From NCBI GenBank assembly GCA_001949185.1, contig BDGG01000003.1:4833092-4897091 (forward strand): a DNA stretch of 64,000 nt. The letters are read 5' to 3'. The translations under genes were made by a program, and so were the position numbers. Source of the DNA: Ramazzottius varieornatus (Eukaryota > Tardigrada > Eutardigrada > Parachela > Ramazzottiidae). Below are positions 22,281 through 34,300 of the stretch, piece after piece. Positions within the stretch are counted from its first letter, which is position 1; every line of letters begins with the position of its first letter. The notes under the pieces were generated by a model, which searched no databases, was not told the origin of the DNA, and worked only from the letters and a program-made list of their open reading frames with translations.

Positions 22281-25200
22281 TCAAAAAATAAATTCTGGAC
22301 CAGCCATGTCGATCGCCCAATTGAACTTGGATCTTTGCGTCTTGTTGTACACCTTCTCGATGGGCACGTTGTACTTTTTGCACCTGGAAGAAACCCACCA
22401 AGATAAAAAACCTGTTTCATTCCAATCATAAAAACTAACCAAACATAAAGTCATTAGCGAACTCGGCAAACTTGGAGGGATCGATTCTCTAAGTGGCGCA
22501 CATCTTCAGCCTGTAATCCCGGGAGCGTGCGCCACTTCGGAAAACCAATCAAACTCGACCAGACCGCTACTGAAGTGGCGCACGCTCCCAGCCAATAATA
22601 CTGAAACGGTGGGCCGCTAAAGAAGACAGGCTTGCGGAGTAAGTTACCCATCCCCAGCCATCCAAAAAATGCACTCAAAAAGTAATGCATAAGATTCAGA
22701 CTTCTTCTCCAAGTGCATTTCGAATTATTTTCCTTACCAAGCCACGCTGATTCGAGGATCCAAGTAGTTCAACTTAGACGTTCCCAGAGCGATGGTCTTG
22801 TTTTCTTCCCTGTCGACCGCGGCAATCTCCACCTTATGGAGGGCTTCTTTGGCCTTAGCGATCTTGCTGTTGATCTTCTCCTCTTCCTTCTTGTTGCCCT
22901 TGGCTTTCTTCTTCTCGGCCTTCAGTGCCTTTATCAGGTCCTTCTTCTCGTCAATCTTCTTCTGGGCATTCTCCATCTGCTTCTCAAAGCCCTTCGGCGT
23001 ACTCCGTTGATGGTTACAGAGAATCGCCACTGCACGGTTTGCGCGGTTATACGACAACATCAAACCTTGCACCGTATCTTTCGCTACAAGAAGAAAGCCA
23101 AAAATTACGAAGAATAATCGCATAAAATAAATTCAATTTTCAGAAAACAATTCCCAGGAAGATACTCTTCTTACGATTCGTCAGTTTCTCCAGTTGCTCC
23201 TGTAAAGTGAAACTAGCGTTGTAGGTACGAAAGACTTTGGCCGTTAAGCCTTCCATGAGTTCGGAGAGGTGCTTGTTGAGGTCGGTTGTCTAAAAGAAAG
23301 AAATGCTGAAGCTGGAAATTTGAGAATAGTTTTCTGGACATGATTTTCTTACGTTAAGGCGGTCAAAGACATCGTCTTCAGGGGACTTCTTGGCCAAGAA
23401 GAGTTTAAGGTTCTTAAAGACGCGCTTCTCCACTTCGACACTGTTAAGGTAGCGGATGCTGTCTTTACCCAGAAAGTCAAAGTCCACCACGTACTTCTTG
23501 TCGTCCACTTGATCGTGCAGTTTAATGTGCTCGACGCGGAGGGAACAGCAACCCACCGTATCGGCAGTCTCACCTTCCTCCTTCTCGTTACCCGCTCTCA
23601 GGGCAAGCTACAGAATAGACTCCCATCAAGACAGTTCCCAAATCCAAATTGGGAGCCCGGCAAACAAACTCGACAAGATTGTCTCCTCAACTGGCTTAAG
23701 TTACCGTGTTACAGACCGAAAGGGTGCGCCACTTGGAGAAAAACAATCTTGTGATTTTTGACTTTTGTTTTCAAGTGGCGCACATTTACAGTATCTTCGG
23801 CTGGAACAGTACGGCACTTGGAAGAAAGATCCTGTCAAGTTTTTTTGCCGAAGCACCATATGAAATCAAGATCTCATCTTTATCGACCTTCATTCTAAAA
23901 ATCAAATATAGATATACTTTGAAGGAGAAGTCTGTCGAAAATGTTCGGAGAGGGTTACTACCTTGTCGATAAAGTACAGTGCGACGGCGCGTTGCCGTAC
24001 TTTCATCTCCTTGGACTTCATGTCGCTCTTGTAAGTCTCACGAATCTTGTGGATCTTCGATTTGAGTTTCCTGGCCATCTCGTACTTCTTCCAGTCCTTC
24101 TCGCCCTTCAGCTTACTACTGGGGTTCAACATGATGTACTTGACCGAACCCAGAATGTTGTCTGTCCAGCAAGCCAACCACGTAACCTACAACAGCAACG
24201 TTTTCCTCTTCATCCAAATTTACACCACCTTCAGCAAGCTCCAATTGAAAATTCGGTTCAGTTAAGTAAAAGCTTTCACGAGTCTTTGCGTCTGTGTTCA
24301 ACATGCTAAAGCATCATAACCAAATTCCCACGAAATGCAAGCTCGGCAAACGAAGACTTAGGAAGTCGAACAGATTGTTATTCCAAGTGGCGCACGTCTT
24401 CAATGCCATTAGGTAGAAGCGTGCGCCGCTTGAAAAGAATGATCTCGTCGAGTTTGTTCAAGTGGCGCATGTTCTCGGTGCTACTGACTGGAAAAGTGCG
24501 GCCCTTCGCAAAACATTCGTTGAGTGGTTTGCCGAGTTCCCAAATTATCTCAAGGGGAAAGAGTGAAGGAATTTCTTACCTTGTTATCGTGGCGGACTTC
24601 CTTCCATTTGTGTCCAGCTGGCGGCCTGGGTGCCACGTCCTTGGAGCTGCAGTTGATGATGACGTCTTCGGGGAGCACTCGGCGTTTCAAGCAGCCCATC
24701 TTGGGGTGTTCACCGCGACCGCGGAAGAGTCCGGGAGGTTCAATGCGGTAGTTGCCCACCTTCTCCTTGTGGTTGTCGATCATGCAGAAACCGTACTCTT
24801 TCGTCAGCGCCTCATTCTTCTCCTTCTCTTTCTGCAAAACAAGGAGAAAAAACCATAAAAAAATCCTCCAAGCCGCTTCCAATCCAAGACAAACGCGTTT
24901 TTCAAGTGGCGCACACTATTGGTCAATAATACAGAGATTTTGCGTCACCTGAGAAAACAATCACACCCGACAAGCTTGTCTCAGCAAGTGACGCATGATT
25001 TTGGTTATTTACACCGAAAACGTTCGCTACTAGAGAAAACAGTCTTGTTGATTCGATCTGCCGACTGCCGAGCACCCAAAAGGAGTAATATTTTACCTGT
25101 TTTTCTTCTTTCGTTCTCTGCTTCTTCAACTCTGACTGCTCCTTAAAGTAAGTATGCATCTGAGTGAAATCGCACTTCTTCAAGTCTGTTATCGTATTTC

Positions 25201-26437
25201 TTTCTTCAGCAGTCATAACCTGATGGAAACAAACAATCGAGATTAGAAACTGGAAATTTCTCTGCAGAGACAATGAATCTAACCTTTCTCCAATCTTTGA
25301 AGAAATTCTTGTTGAAAACATCTTTCGTTGTATAGTCATGATCCAGCATCTTCGCGTAGAACGTCGCGACTTCTTCGGCACGTTCCGAAAGCGGCATACT
25401 CTGACCTTTAAAGAACAAAAAACATCAGAGCCGATCGCAAAAAAATAACCTAAGCATAATAAGTCGTCGAAAGTCGCAGTTCAGTTGGAAAAATACTTCA
25501 CCAGTGTAGTGTCTGTGTTCAACATGCTAAAGCATCATGACATGATTCAGACGGGGTTGAAACAAAAACTAGAGTGGAAGAGAGACCCACCGTCGTATTT
25601 GAACTTGATGGATTTGAGTAGAGGAACGTAGTCGGGAGCAAAGATGGGTCCTTTATGCGCCAGTGTCTTCCACTTGATATCACTATCCCGTCCTTCTTCT
25701 TCCCACCACTTCCACACCTCGACTTCCTCCTCCTGCTTCTTCTTTCGAGGTGAACCCGCACCACTCTTCTGTGACGAGCCTTTCTGTGAAGAGTGGGAGG
25801 GTTTCTTTTTGTCAGTGGCTTTCTCCTTGTCCTTTTTGGCCGTTCCATTCTTGGCCTTCGTAGCAGACTCTTTCTCCTTCGTTGCTTTAGCGTTCGACGC
25901 AGGGGCTTTCTTCTTCTTGGCCGGCTTTGAGTCTTCGTAGTCACTGTCATCGTCAGTATCGTCACCCCGCTTCTTCTTCTTCTTCTTGGAACCCGAACCG
26001 TTGGTGGCTTTTTTCGAGGAGGACGGTGGCGGAGACGGCGAACGCTCGTCTTCGGATTTCACCTCCGCCTTGACTTTACTCGTGCCATTCTGCAGATGCT
26101 TCTTCTTGTCTTCGTTAGACAAGAGCAGTAACGTTTCGGCTGCTTCGCCGTCTTGTCTGGAGTTCTTGGAGGAGGACGCCTTGCTGCTACTTCCGGTTGA
26201 GCGCAGAGGACTCATACTCGGCTCGTCCTTGATTTCTTCCTTCACTTTCGGTGGCGAACTCATGTTGAGAGGTGTTTCCTGCAAAGAGATGATTAGTATA
26301 ACGTTAGAAAAGCCTGCGGCAGAAATAAAAGTTGATTTTATCGGACTTCCAAAATATTTTCTTCATGCGAGCATGCTTACGGCTTTGCTAGGGCCAATAT
26401 CGATCCATTGATTGGTCGGTAAAGCATGGATGGACAT
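22281..26437 (-). CDS. TOP1: DNA topoisomerase I, type IB
   Basis: Relaxes supercoils by nicking one strand through a 3'-phosphotyrosine. Ten exons: 26437-26381, 26278-25591, 25405-25284, 25219-25097, 24831-24580, 24186-23962, 23607-23353, 23289-23175, 23083-22738, 22383-22281; 761 residues, close to the human 765. Order: unusual short first exon ([11 protein letters not shown]), a highly charged Lys/Ser-rich N-terminal domain with nuclear-localisation-like runs, core domain ([36 protein letters not shown]), linker coiled coil ([17 protein letters not shown]) and C-terminal domain with the catalytic Tyr in [15 protein letters not shown]. The end KFNWAIDMA is typical. Four introns hold hairpin repeats. 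No breaks. Confidence 0.97.
22458..22643. repeat. Hairpin repeat, double copy
   Basis: In TOP1 intron 22384-22737; loop of the second module is CAGCCAATAATACTG. Confidence 0.85.
23650..23857. repeat. Hairpin repeat, double copy
   Basis: In TOP1 intron 23608-23961; outer ends GCCCGGCAAACAAACTCGAC and GTTTTTTTGCCGAAG. Confidence 0.85.
24339..24541. repeat. Hairpin repeat, double copy
   Basis: In TOP1 intron 24187-24579; outer ends AGCTCGGCAAACG and GGTTTGCCGAGTTCC. Confidence 0.85.
24880..25075. repeat. Hairpin repeat, double copy
   Basis: In TOP1 intron 24832-25096 (265 nt), supplying about three quarters of it. Confidence 0.8.
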
Positions 26438-26591
26438 TTTGATTAGGTAAAACTTCCAAACGGCGAATCACAATGGGCAAGAAAAACGCCTAACCACGCC
26501 TACAACAGGCAAGGGCCCACAGATGGCGCTTTGTTACCACATGCATTACAAAAAACGCTTCCCGTTGATTAACGCCCTCTGCCGGACTCAC

Positions 26592-27639
26592 CTAATTTAT
26601 TTCCACGGAGGCTAAGTCCCGACTAGGACTTGGAAAAATTTTCAGGATCTCGTAAGTCGTAACCTACAACACAAAGACAGCACATACCGTAATCTTCTCG
26701 CCTGCGCCAACTAGGATATACGCAACCTTAAAAACGGTATCGTTTAAGAGTTGAGAAGCTACTCTATCCTGGATAATCGTTCGGAGGTCAGAAGAGTAAC
26801 AGGACAAGACAATCTTGCGAAATCGAAGGACATGTGGACAAAGACGCCGTTACAGTCTGGCTGCCAGACGGCCTTCAGACATGGAGGACTAACAGTGTCC
26901 GCAAGACGAACTACGGAACAAGGGACGGCCAGGAACTTACCGGAGAAGTTAGAGATGATGGAGAAACGTCCAGATTCTGGATGAACCAGGTCGGAAGAAA
27001 GAAAGTTTTGTAGCAGAGCTTCCAAGTTGAAGATAAAAGTGTCGACGTTGAATGAAAATTTTCTAAGTCCCAGCAAGTCGATGCGCCTCACGAGCTATGT
27101 CCGCGTTTCACGCTGCTGCGCATGCGCGGCTCCGCCTCCCACAGAGAAGCTATTGACGTTTCTTTGCTCGCAGGTGGCGCCACTTTGGGATTTTCACAAA
27201 ATCTCCCTTCTGAAGTTCAGCAGTTCGCGAAACGCCAGGATCACGTTCCCTCCTGAACTAGCCACGACCAAGGTGCAGAGACGAACTGATTCATTTCATA
27301 CGGCTGGAAAAGGTGTTCGAAACTTACTTGTAGTACCTTACGGACGAGATCGACCGTGTAAATCAGGAGACCGAGTAGTCGCCACTCGCCACTCACCAGC
27401 GCCGGTTCGGGCGGGTATAAAAGCATCAGCGAGATCGTAACGTCGGTCAGCATGAAGCCCCAATGTCCGTCCAAAGGGGCAGCAAGCGCCGTCACCGTCG
27501 AACCGTTCGAGGCTTCCATTTCCAATACGAGCAAGAAATTTGGTTTCTTCCAGAACCGAGCTCTGTACAAAGGGTGCACGACTTTGCAGAGAACGGTGTT
27601 GTTAGAACCCCCATCGTAGAAACGAGAGTAGCGGAACAT
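26592..27639 (-). CDS. Unidentified four-exon gene
   Basis: I do not recognise the family. Exon 1 (27639-27328) encodes 104 residues starting MFRYSRFYDGG, with a hydrophobic stretch around residues 60-76 (FMLTDVTISLMLLYP). Proposed further exons are 27018-26941, 26726-26688 and 26663-26592. All junctions are phase 0 and the whole frame stays open to a TAG (166 residues, end DLASVEIN). The acceptor of exon 2 (TTGGAAG) is weak, so that part of the model is uncertain. It lies head to tail upstream of TOP1 on the same strand; the 154-nt gap suggests its 3' UTR abuts the TOP1 promoter. Confidence 0.45.
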
Positions 27640-28552
27640 TTGTGTTCAAACATGCCTACCGAATTAGAGCTTCGATCAACCAGAAGCGGCTTCTAAAGGC
27701 CGAAAGCCGGAAGTCAACCAGATAGTTGTCATCCGTTGGAAATCCTTCCAGGACCCAGGACCCAGGACACAAGAGTTTTACCGCCATCTAGACGTAATAA
27801 AGAGCTGCCAGTGGACTTTCGAAGCAGTTGATTCCATGACGAAGATCCTGAATGTTTGTGGCACAAAACTCATCACAGGTTCAAAGGTAGAAAATTGTCC
27901 ATACGTTCATAGTCGTCGTTATCGTAATACTCTGACCATCAGTCGACTTCTTAACAATCTACCACAGAGCTCAGTAAAGGGAAACGTAGCGAAATTGAGT
28001 GTAATTCTTTTTGTTTTTTCTTGAAGGCTCAGACGTCAGCTTTCTGTTTTTGCGAATGTTACAGGGTTTCTCGGAGGAGGTTCCTTGCTAACTTCGTGTG
28101 GACGCGGATGTTTGTAAGAAGGCAACAGTAAGGGATGGAACGGTGCATGGCTTTGGCTGGACAGTTGAAGAATCATGTGGTCAACCACATTGAGACCAGC
28201 GAAACCGAAAGCATATTGAGCCATGAAGTTCTCAAGTATCATTCGAGTAAGCGATTACGGCCAAGCTGTTCTTTGTGGCTATTTATGCATGAAAGAGTCA
28301 ATTTATCTAGACGGCTTTGTGTAAACGACTGAGCAGAGCATCCTTTTACACGATCAGAACTTATCAGTCGGCGGCAGGTCTCATAATTACTAATTACTCC
28401 GCTGCGAACTGCCTGATATGTGATGATCTGTGTAATTGTTGGTTACACTAATTAATAACCTTTTCTCTTTCCCTTCTTTTTAGCCGACATGGCTGTATTC
28501 ATCATATGGATAGGAGAAAACTAAATCGCCGGTCACAAATTTTCTTCATGTC

Positions 28553-29191
28553 AGTACGAGGTAAACGGCATAATTCGGGCATGGCAATTTCCGACCCATA
28601 ATTCGGGCAACTGTTTTCTCCGTAAGGTCTGGACGGATCAGCGTTATTTGTGGTTTGCCGAGTGGAAAAACTTGTTTACGGTAGCCTTAAACAGTTTTGA
28701 GGATGATCTGGTGGACGGAATCCGAAAAACAGGACTCCAGCCAGAGGAGGGTATCGCTAATGTTAAAAAGCGTACGAAATGAGATTGATAAGGGCCACAA
28801 GAGGCGCTTGACTCGATTTATTTAACAACCTTCGTTGACGTCATAAACCTAAGAAAGCTTGATACTTTTGAAGCGGATTCCGCCAGTGATTACTCGTGGC
28901 TTCTCCTTACGCAGTGTTCACTGTTATCTTGTCTGACTGTTTACATGTAGACTTAAAAGCTTACTGACGTCCAGAAAATGTTGGAGCTTCTCGTAAGGAA
29001 AGCTATTTCCGTGTGTGCCGAATCCCATACCGCAGAACAGAACGTTAATGCAGAACACAACTGTAGCACGGTTATAGTCAGCAGCACACGCTAACCAGCA
29101 ACCTGACACGTGCTGCCACCCCATACCGCAGGTTTGCTCGAATTATGGGTCGGAAATTGCTATGCCCGAATTATGCCGTTTACCTCGTACT
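28553..29191. mobile_element. 639-bp element with 58-bp terminal inverted repeats (non-autonomous DNA transposon-like)
   Basis: The first 58 bases (28553-28610, beginning AGTACGAGGTAAACGG) recur as reverse complement at 29134-29191 with only two differences. The 520-bp interior has no frame long enough for a transposase. No clear target-site duplication was seen at the ends. This fits a MITE or foldback element; the near identity of the ends suggests recent activity. Confidence 0.65.
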
Positions 29192-29204
29192 CTTTCTTCA
29201 AGGA

Positions 29205-29312
29205 GAGTTGGCTTTCTCAAATGGCGCATGTTTCCACTGTTACTGGCTGGAAGTGTGCGCCACTTAGGAAACGAATCTGGCCTAGTTCGTTCGCCGAATT
29301 CTGTCTTGAACA
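29205..29312. repeat. Hairpin repeat, single copy
   Basis: Lies 14 nt from the 639-bp inverted-repeat element; CAAATGGCGCAT/GTGCGCCACTT. Confidence 0.75.
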
Positions 29313-29987
29313 GGGGATTGAACTTATTCAGAACAAGAATAGTCACAAACAATACAACAAGCTTAAGGCATAGCAGACAAGACGACCTCTTTTGTTTGGA
29401 GGAAAGAACCATGAAAGAAGTTTTGTTGATGGCCGTCGATAAAGTGTTGATCTGTTCGCGTCCGGCCTGATGGTTCTTGTCTGCTGCACGAAGTCTTGTA
29501 TCGAACTGAGGAGACCTCGCGTACAACCGCGTCGGCTGAAATGACGTGACTGCGGATCATCACAGGATAATGTAGGTTAACGTTGATTGCTCATTGGCAA
29601 AAATTCAAGTAAACGTAGCGACTGCTCTCGTAAACTCGAAAAACCGTCTTACAAACCGCCGCAAAACATTGGAAATCTGATATTGTCAAATGACCATCAT
29701 TTGAACACTCCAAAGATGGTCGTTAATAACTGCAGCTATTCTTCTTTGACACGTCTATTCAACAAGAATCTAGGTCCTTCATCCTGTTCCTAAAACCATA
29801 AAACCATAACGCAGTGCGTTAAATACAAACACAAGAAAAGCGTCACGTAAATAAACAGAGACATCTTATCAGAAACATTTCTAATATGAATATGAAACAA
29901 AACGTGAAACGGCTTTTATTCAGAAAAAGACTTCAAAACGATAAAACCATAGTTCGCGGAATTTCAATTGGGACGATAGCGAATGGA

Positions 29988-30176
29988 TACACGTAGATCG
30001 TTTCCCCAACTGGCGCACGTTTCCAGTCAGTAACACTGAGAAAGTGCGCCACTAGGGAAAAATTCTTGTCGAGTTTTGACATCGGTTTCTCAAGCGGCGC
30101 ACGCTTTCGGCCAATTGTAATGGAAACGTGCGCTACTTCAGACATTCAATCAGAGTAAATTCCTCTACCGAAGTCC
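29988..30176. repeat. Hairpin repeat, double copy
   Basis: Intergenic; CAACTGGCGCACG/GTGCGCCACTAG and CAAGCGGCGCACG/GTGCGCTACTT. Confidence 0.8.
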
Positions 30177-30301
30177 CAATATCCGATATATTTCAAATCC
30201 GTTTCTTCTTCTTGTTGTTATTTGCCTGATTGATCCTGTGTACTTTATGCTGTTCTTGACAGTGAGAGCTTTTGCGAGAAAGTGCTTTGCATTGCCCGCA
30301 G

Positions 30302-30439
30302 ATACCTTCAGAGGTCGAAGAGGGTGTTCGCACCGTAGTGCGCACGTACGACGTCAAGGGCAATGCCGCCGTCGGATCGTTCAAAGACCCCAAAGAACTC
30401 TACGGCAAGAATCGCAGAGGTCATGAAGAAGTAGACTGA
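30302..30439 (+). CDS. Orphan terminal exon of an unidentified gene
   Basis: After a pyrimidine-rich tract and GCCCGCAG acceptor, an open frame of 45 codons with hydrophilic, non-repetitive composition (EEGVRTVVRTYDVKGNAAV ... KDPKELYGKNRRG) ends at TGA 30437-30439. Composition looks coding, but no upstream exon or family was recognised. It could be the last exon of a gene whose other exons lie upstream in the repeat-rich interval. Confidence 0.35.
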   Translation: MPSEVEEGVRTVVRTYDVKGNAAVGSFKDPKELYGKNRRGHEEVD

Positions 30440-31341
30440 CGAAAAAAGTGAAACACGCAAGACAGTTCATTGGAACCCTCTGATGCATGCACGGCTGACC
30501 AAGAGCCTCGTAGAGCCCGCGACTAGCTCTTCCGACCGCACCACGTCGTAAATCACATCGACCTCGAAAAACCACCCAGGGAGAAAATCAAAACACATCT
30601 TCCACATCCCAAATAAGTTATGATCGGTTTTCGACCAGTTTGGTGTGAGGCAGTTTTCCAAGGACTGCGCGAGTTCTTGCGTGCAGTCGGTAGCAGTGAA
30701 GTCTTCAGTGGACGAAAGTGAGGTCTCCCAGCTCTAAAAACTAACTGATGTCTAAAATGTAGTTTGGATGAAAGCCATGTCGAATTGTGGTGATGTTACC
30801 AAGAATTTTCGTTCTGGGTGTTTTTCAGGATTGCGCGAGTTCATCGGGGGAATGGCTTTTTGGGTGTGGTTACGGTGGGAAGGTGTGGGTTTTGGTGGGC
30901 GATACGGTCAAGTCTGGGATCGTCGCGCTTATCTGGCCAACCTTGAGATTACAAAATGGTCGATCGTCTTCGTTGAGTGGCGCTAGCGGACAAGCGTCTG
31001 ACTCCGCCTGTGCTCTGCCGTCGTTGGCTCTTCGGTCTCGACTTTCCTCCACTTCTTACCTGCAGACTGTACAGCTGAAGCTAGGCGATCGAGCCGGCCA
31101 CCTTTTGGAAAAGAGCAAGATTCCTAACAGGTGAGCAACTTTTGGCCGAAGAGATCTCGAGACTTTACGATCTTGGCGATTTCATAGATGAGCAGGAAGC
31201 TGATAGAGATGTCTTGCTCATAGCTTTTTATGCGCCATTTTGATACACGGACAAACTTACCGGTCTATTTCCCAGCTGTTCCCAACCTTAAACTGCTTTA
31301 GGGAGAAAGTCAAGCAAGAACTGACCCAAGCTCCGGACAAG
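30440..31341. other. Probable TOX 5' flank and untranslated exon
   Basis: No gene recognised. A possible 5' UTR exon ends at a donor (AACAG|GTGAGC, 31131) and would join the acceptor TTTCCCAG near 31274, upstream of the first TOX ATG. This is inferred from splice-like signals only. Confidence 0.3.
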
Positions 31342-34300
31342 ATGAACCTGGACAACTCCAGCGCGCCGCTGGACTTCCACTCAATCAACCCCGGACAAAT
31401 GCAGTATTCCACCGGCATGGACATTCCAGCCGACAATGAAATTCCTTCCATGGTTGCCGAATACCTCAGCAAGGTAAGACGCTCGTCTTGAACCGTGGAC
31501 ATTTTGCCCAAGTCGCAGACAACACAAGTTTCGGCTAGACTTGCGCACAAGTCGTGGGACGTGGGCAAATGATGTCACCCAGATTGCTACTTCAAGTGGC
31601 GCATTTGTCCATTGATGCTGACTGAGAGCGTGCGCCACTTGGGAGAACCACCTGGGTGAATCCCATCCCCTGGGTGAATCCCAACCTAGCTAACTTAGTA
31701 GCTCCGCTGACTAAGTTAGCTAGGTTCGCGGTCCGGCTCATAGTGCGCCACTCGAACAGGGCAAATGGGAGGGGGTATGTGGAAAGAGCCCGATGTGATT
31801 TTGGGCATGTTTCAGGTAGTATCTTGATGATTTATGAGTTACCGTTACGTGCAGATCAGTTTAATGGTGTGTCGTATTGTTTTAGCGAATTGAATACGTA
31901 GTACTTGCGGTTAGTGTCGCAAGTCCTTTCAGTTTTGATGGCGGAGATGACCTTGAATAAGCGTGGTAAAGTTCCCTAAGAGAATTATGGTAACTTTGTG
32001 ACTTGAAGTTGCGGGGCCTTTTTCTAAGTTTCTTGATGTGCGGAAGGTCGAGGAAGATGCTTGTGTGAAAGTAGAGAAACTACTTTTAGAGTTGACTGAC
32101 CTTCGAAGAGTTCATTACTCGCATCGTTGCATCATAGCGTCTCCACGATGAGCGTTTACAGTTGCAAAGTCAGGTGTATCGTTCTGTACGAAGATCTGAG
32201 TGAGGAGGCTGGTAGGGGAGGTAGCTCATTCGTGACCAGAACGTCACGACGGGCAACGAAAGAGAAGCTGAGAGAAAGACAAGAGAAATTCATTCGGAAG
32301 AAGAAGGATATACCAGAAGATCATATTGATGAGTGAGAAATCTTGTTCCGGTTTGCACATCGTTTTCCGCCAGTTGAGAAGAGATACAGTAGAATTTGGC
32401 CTAAATAAAAACTTGATCACTGGTGGTTACTGCCATAAAGTCGAAAGCGCCGGCGGCTTCTTCGTAAAGGTCAGGGAAGGATTGTTTCTCTCATTCAGTG
32501 ATTATGTGAAATCATCTGACAGAGGCAATCAATCATCGAAACTCCATTGCTCTCCTTTGTGATCTCTGCTCTACCAAGAGACAGTCAACGATACTGCTTT
32601 CATCATGATCAGGAAGGCAAAGTCCGAAATTAGGATACTGTATCAGTTCAAACTCCGACTGCGATAATTTATTACCGATTTTGTGAACCACGCTACGATA
32701 TATTTGCGAAAAGTGACATGTCGGTGAACCGACCACATCGCGTCAGGAAACCAGAGCACTACGTTGTCTTCATCTTTGCCAGAAACTCTGAATCTTAAAT
32801 CTGGAATGTATGACTGTGAAACTGCAGTAAGTATACTTTTGCGCTGCTATTGGTTAGATATTTTCAAATACTCTCCAAATAACTTTGAAGAACACAAACA
32901 ACCCAGAAATGCAGATTCTGTGTTGCCGAAAGGTTTCTGATGAGGAAGAGCAGTCAAGATTGGAAAAAAGTGAGCAAGCAGTGAAGTGCGAAGGGTACGA
33001 TGAACCTGGCCGTAAGGCTATGTGGTCATGCCATATGCCAGTCGTGTGGAACGCCGAGGACGGCAAACTCTTCCGTTTTGTAACTTCATTATCATCTTTT
33101 GTGTCAGAAGATCAACTCTTGATGGCTACTCTCCGCTAAAAAAAACTTGACGAAAGTACCCAGAAAGTACCCCCTTTAAACGAAAGACATGTCTGCGTTT
33201 CTCTGAGACCTTTCAGAAGCTGAAATTTTAGACGCCAGAACATAGACTTTTTCACAAGCCGATTTGGTCCACCTACTCAGACCTTGTTACGACTTTACTT
33301 CCTCTGCATGGGTCATCTTGGTCATTCTCCCAGTCAGACAAGAAGTGCCAGAAAGTAAGCTCGAGGGAATCATCTGAAGACCTGACTAAATGGGAAAACA
33401 CCCGGCAAGATCGTTGTTGAAGTGGCGCACACTTTCAGCCAATCAAAAGCTAAACGTGCGCCACTTGGATAAACTGAACCAAATGGTTTTCTCAAGTGGC
33501 GCATTTTTCCCTACTTTATTGGGTGGAAGCGTGCGTCACTTGGATGAGCGAGTTGTCGACTCTGTTTGCCGAGCTCTCAACTTAGCCAACAGTCGCAACC
33601 CTGTTCGGTCTTTCGTGACGGCCCATGGAGAAAAGTCGTGCGAAAGTCGACCGGTGTGTTTCAGTTTCCAAAATATGGCCTTAGTATTAAAGGAGGTTAA
33701 GCTTTTAATAATTGAATCAAACATGAGATTAAACTCCGCAATCTTGTTTTGTACTTAGTTGGATTCTGAGGGCCAAATGGAAAGCTTCTTATCGAACAAC
33801 AGGTGGTCATCGGCGTATGGGCTTAATTTCTCTTGGCTGGCCACTGAAAATGACCATTTGTTACACATGATTAGCTTTTGCCGAGCACGGCCCCTATAAT
33901 TACCCAGCAGGTAGTCTTTTCCACGGCAAAAGCTCTGCAAGTCCCCCTCTTACTTTCTGAGACGCTTCCGTAATTCGCAAGAATGTTCTATAAGTAGTCT
34001 TTCGTCAAAGATGCTGGAGACGCTGAACAGAACGTCGCTGCCTTCTTTCTAAAATGTAGCCTACTTTTGACACTTTTGACACCAGGCATTGAACTTTTAC
34101 TTATCCGTAACGATCCTCGGCCACGGGCGATGAGGCTAATTACACTGGGCGGTAATTAGTGCGAGAAACGACTCAATGCCTGACAAAGTTTAGAATACGG
34201 AAGTGAACGGTCGAATGTCGCGACGACTGGGCGTTTTCAGGTGCTTACTGTTATATACAGATCTAGAGACCAAAAGTCTGTGGTATATTTGAATAAAAGA

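Larger units (their letters stand above)
27640..30301. other. 2.6-kb interval dominated by repeats
   Basis: Holds a 639-bp terminal-inverted-repeat element (28553-29191) and hairpin repeats at about 29205-29312 and 29988-30176. Short frames are present but none has a recognisable domain. Confidence 0.5.

Noticed and set aside
32148-32336. Short basic frame (62 codons, [14 protein letters not shown]) in TOX intron 1, with degenerate coding-like sequence before it
   Set aside because: No splice partners or family; may be a decayed pseudogene fragment but cannot be supported.
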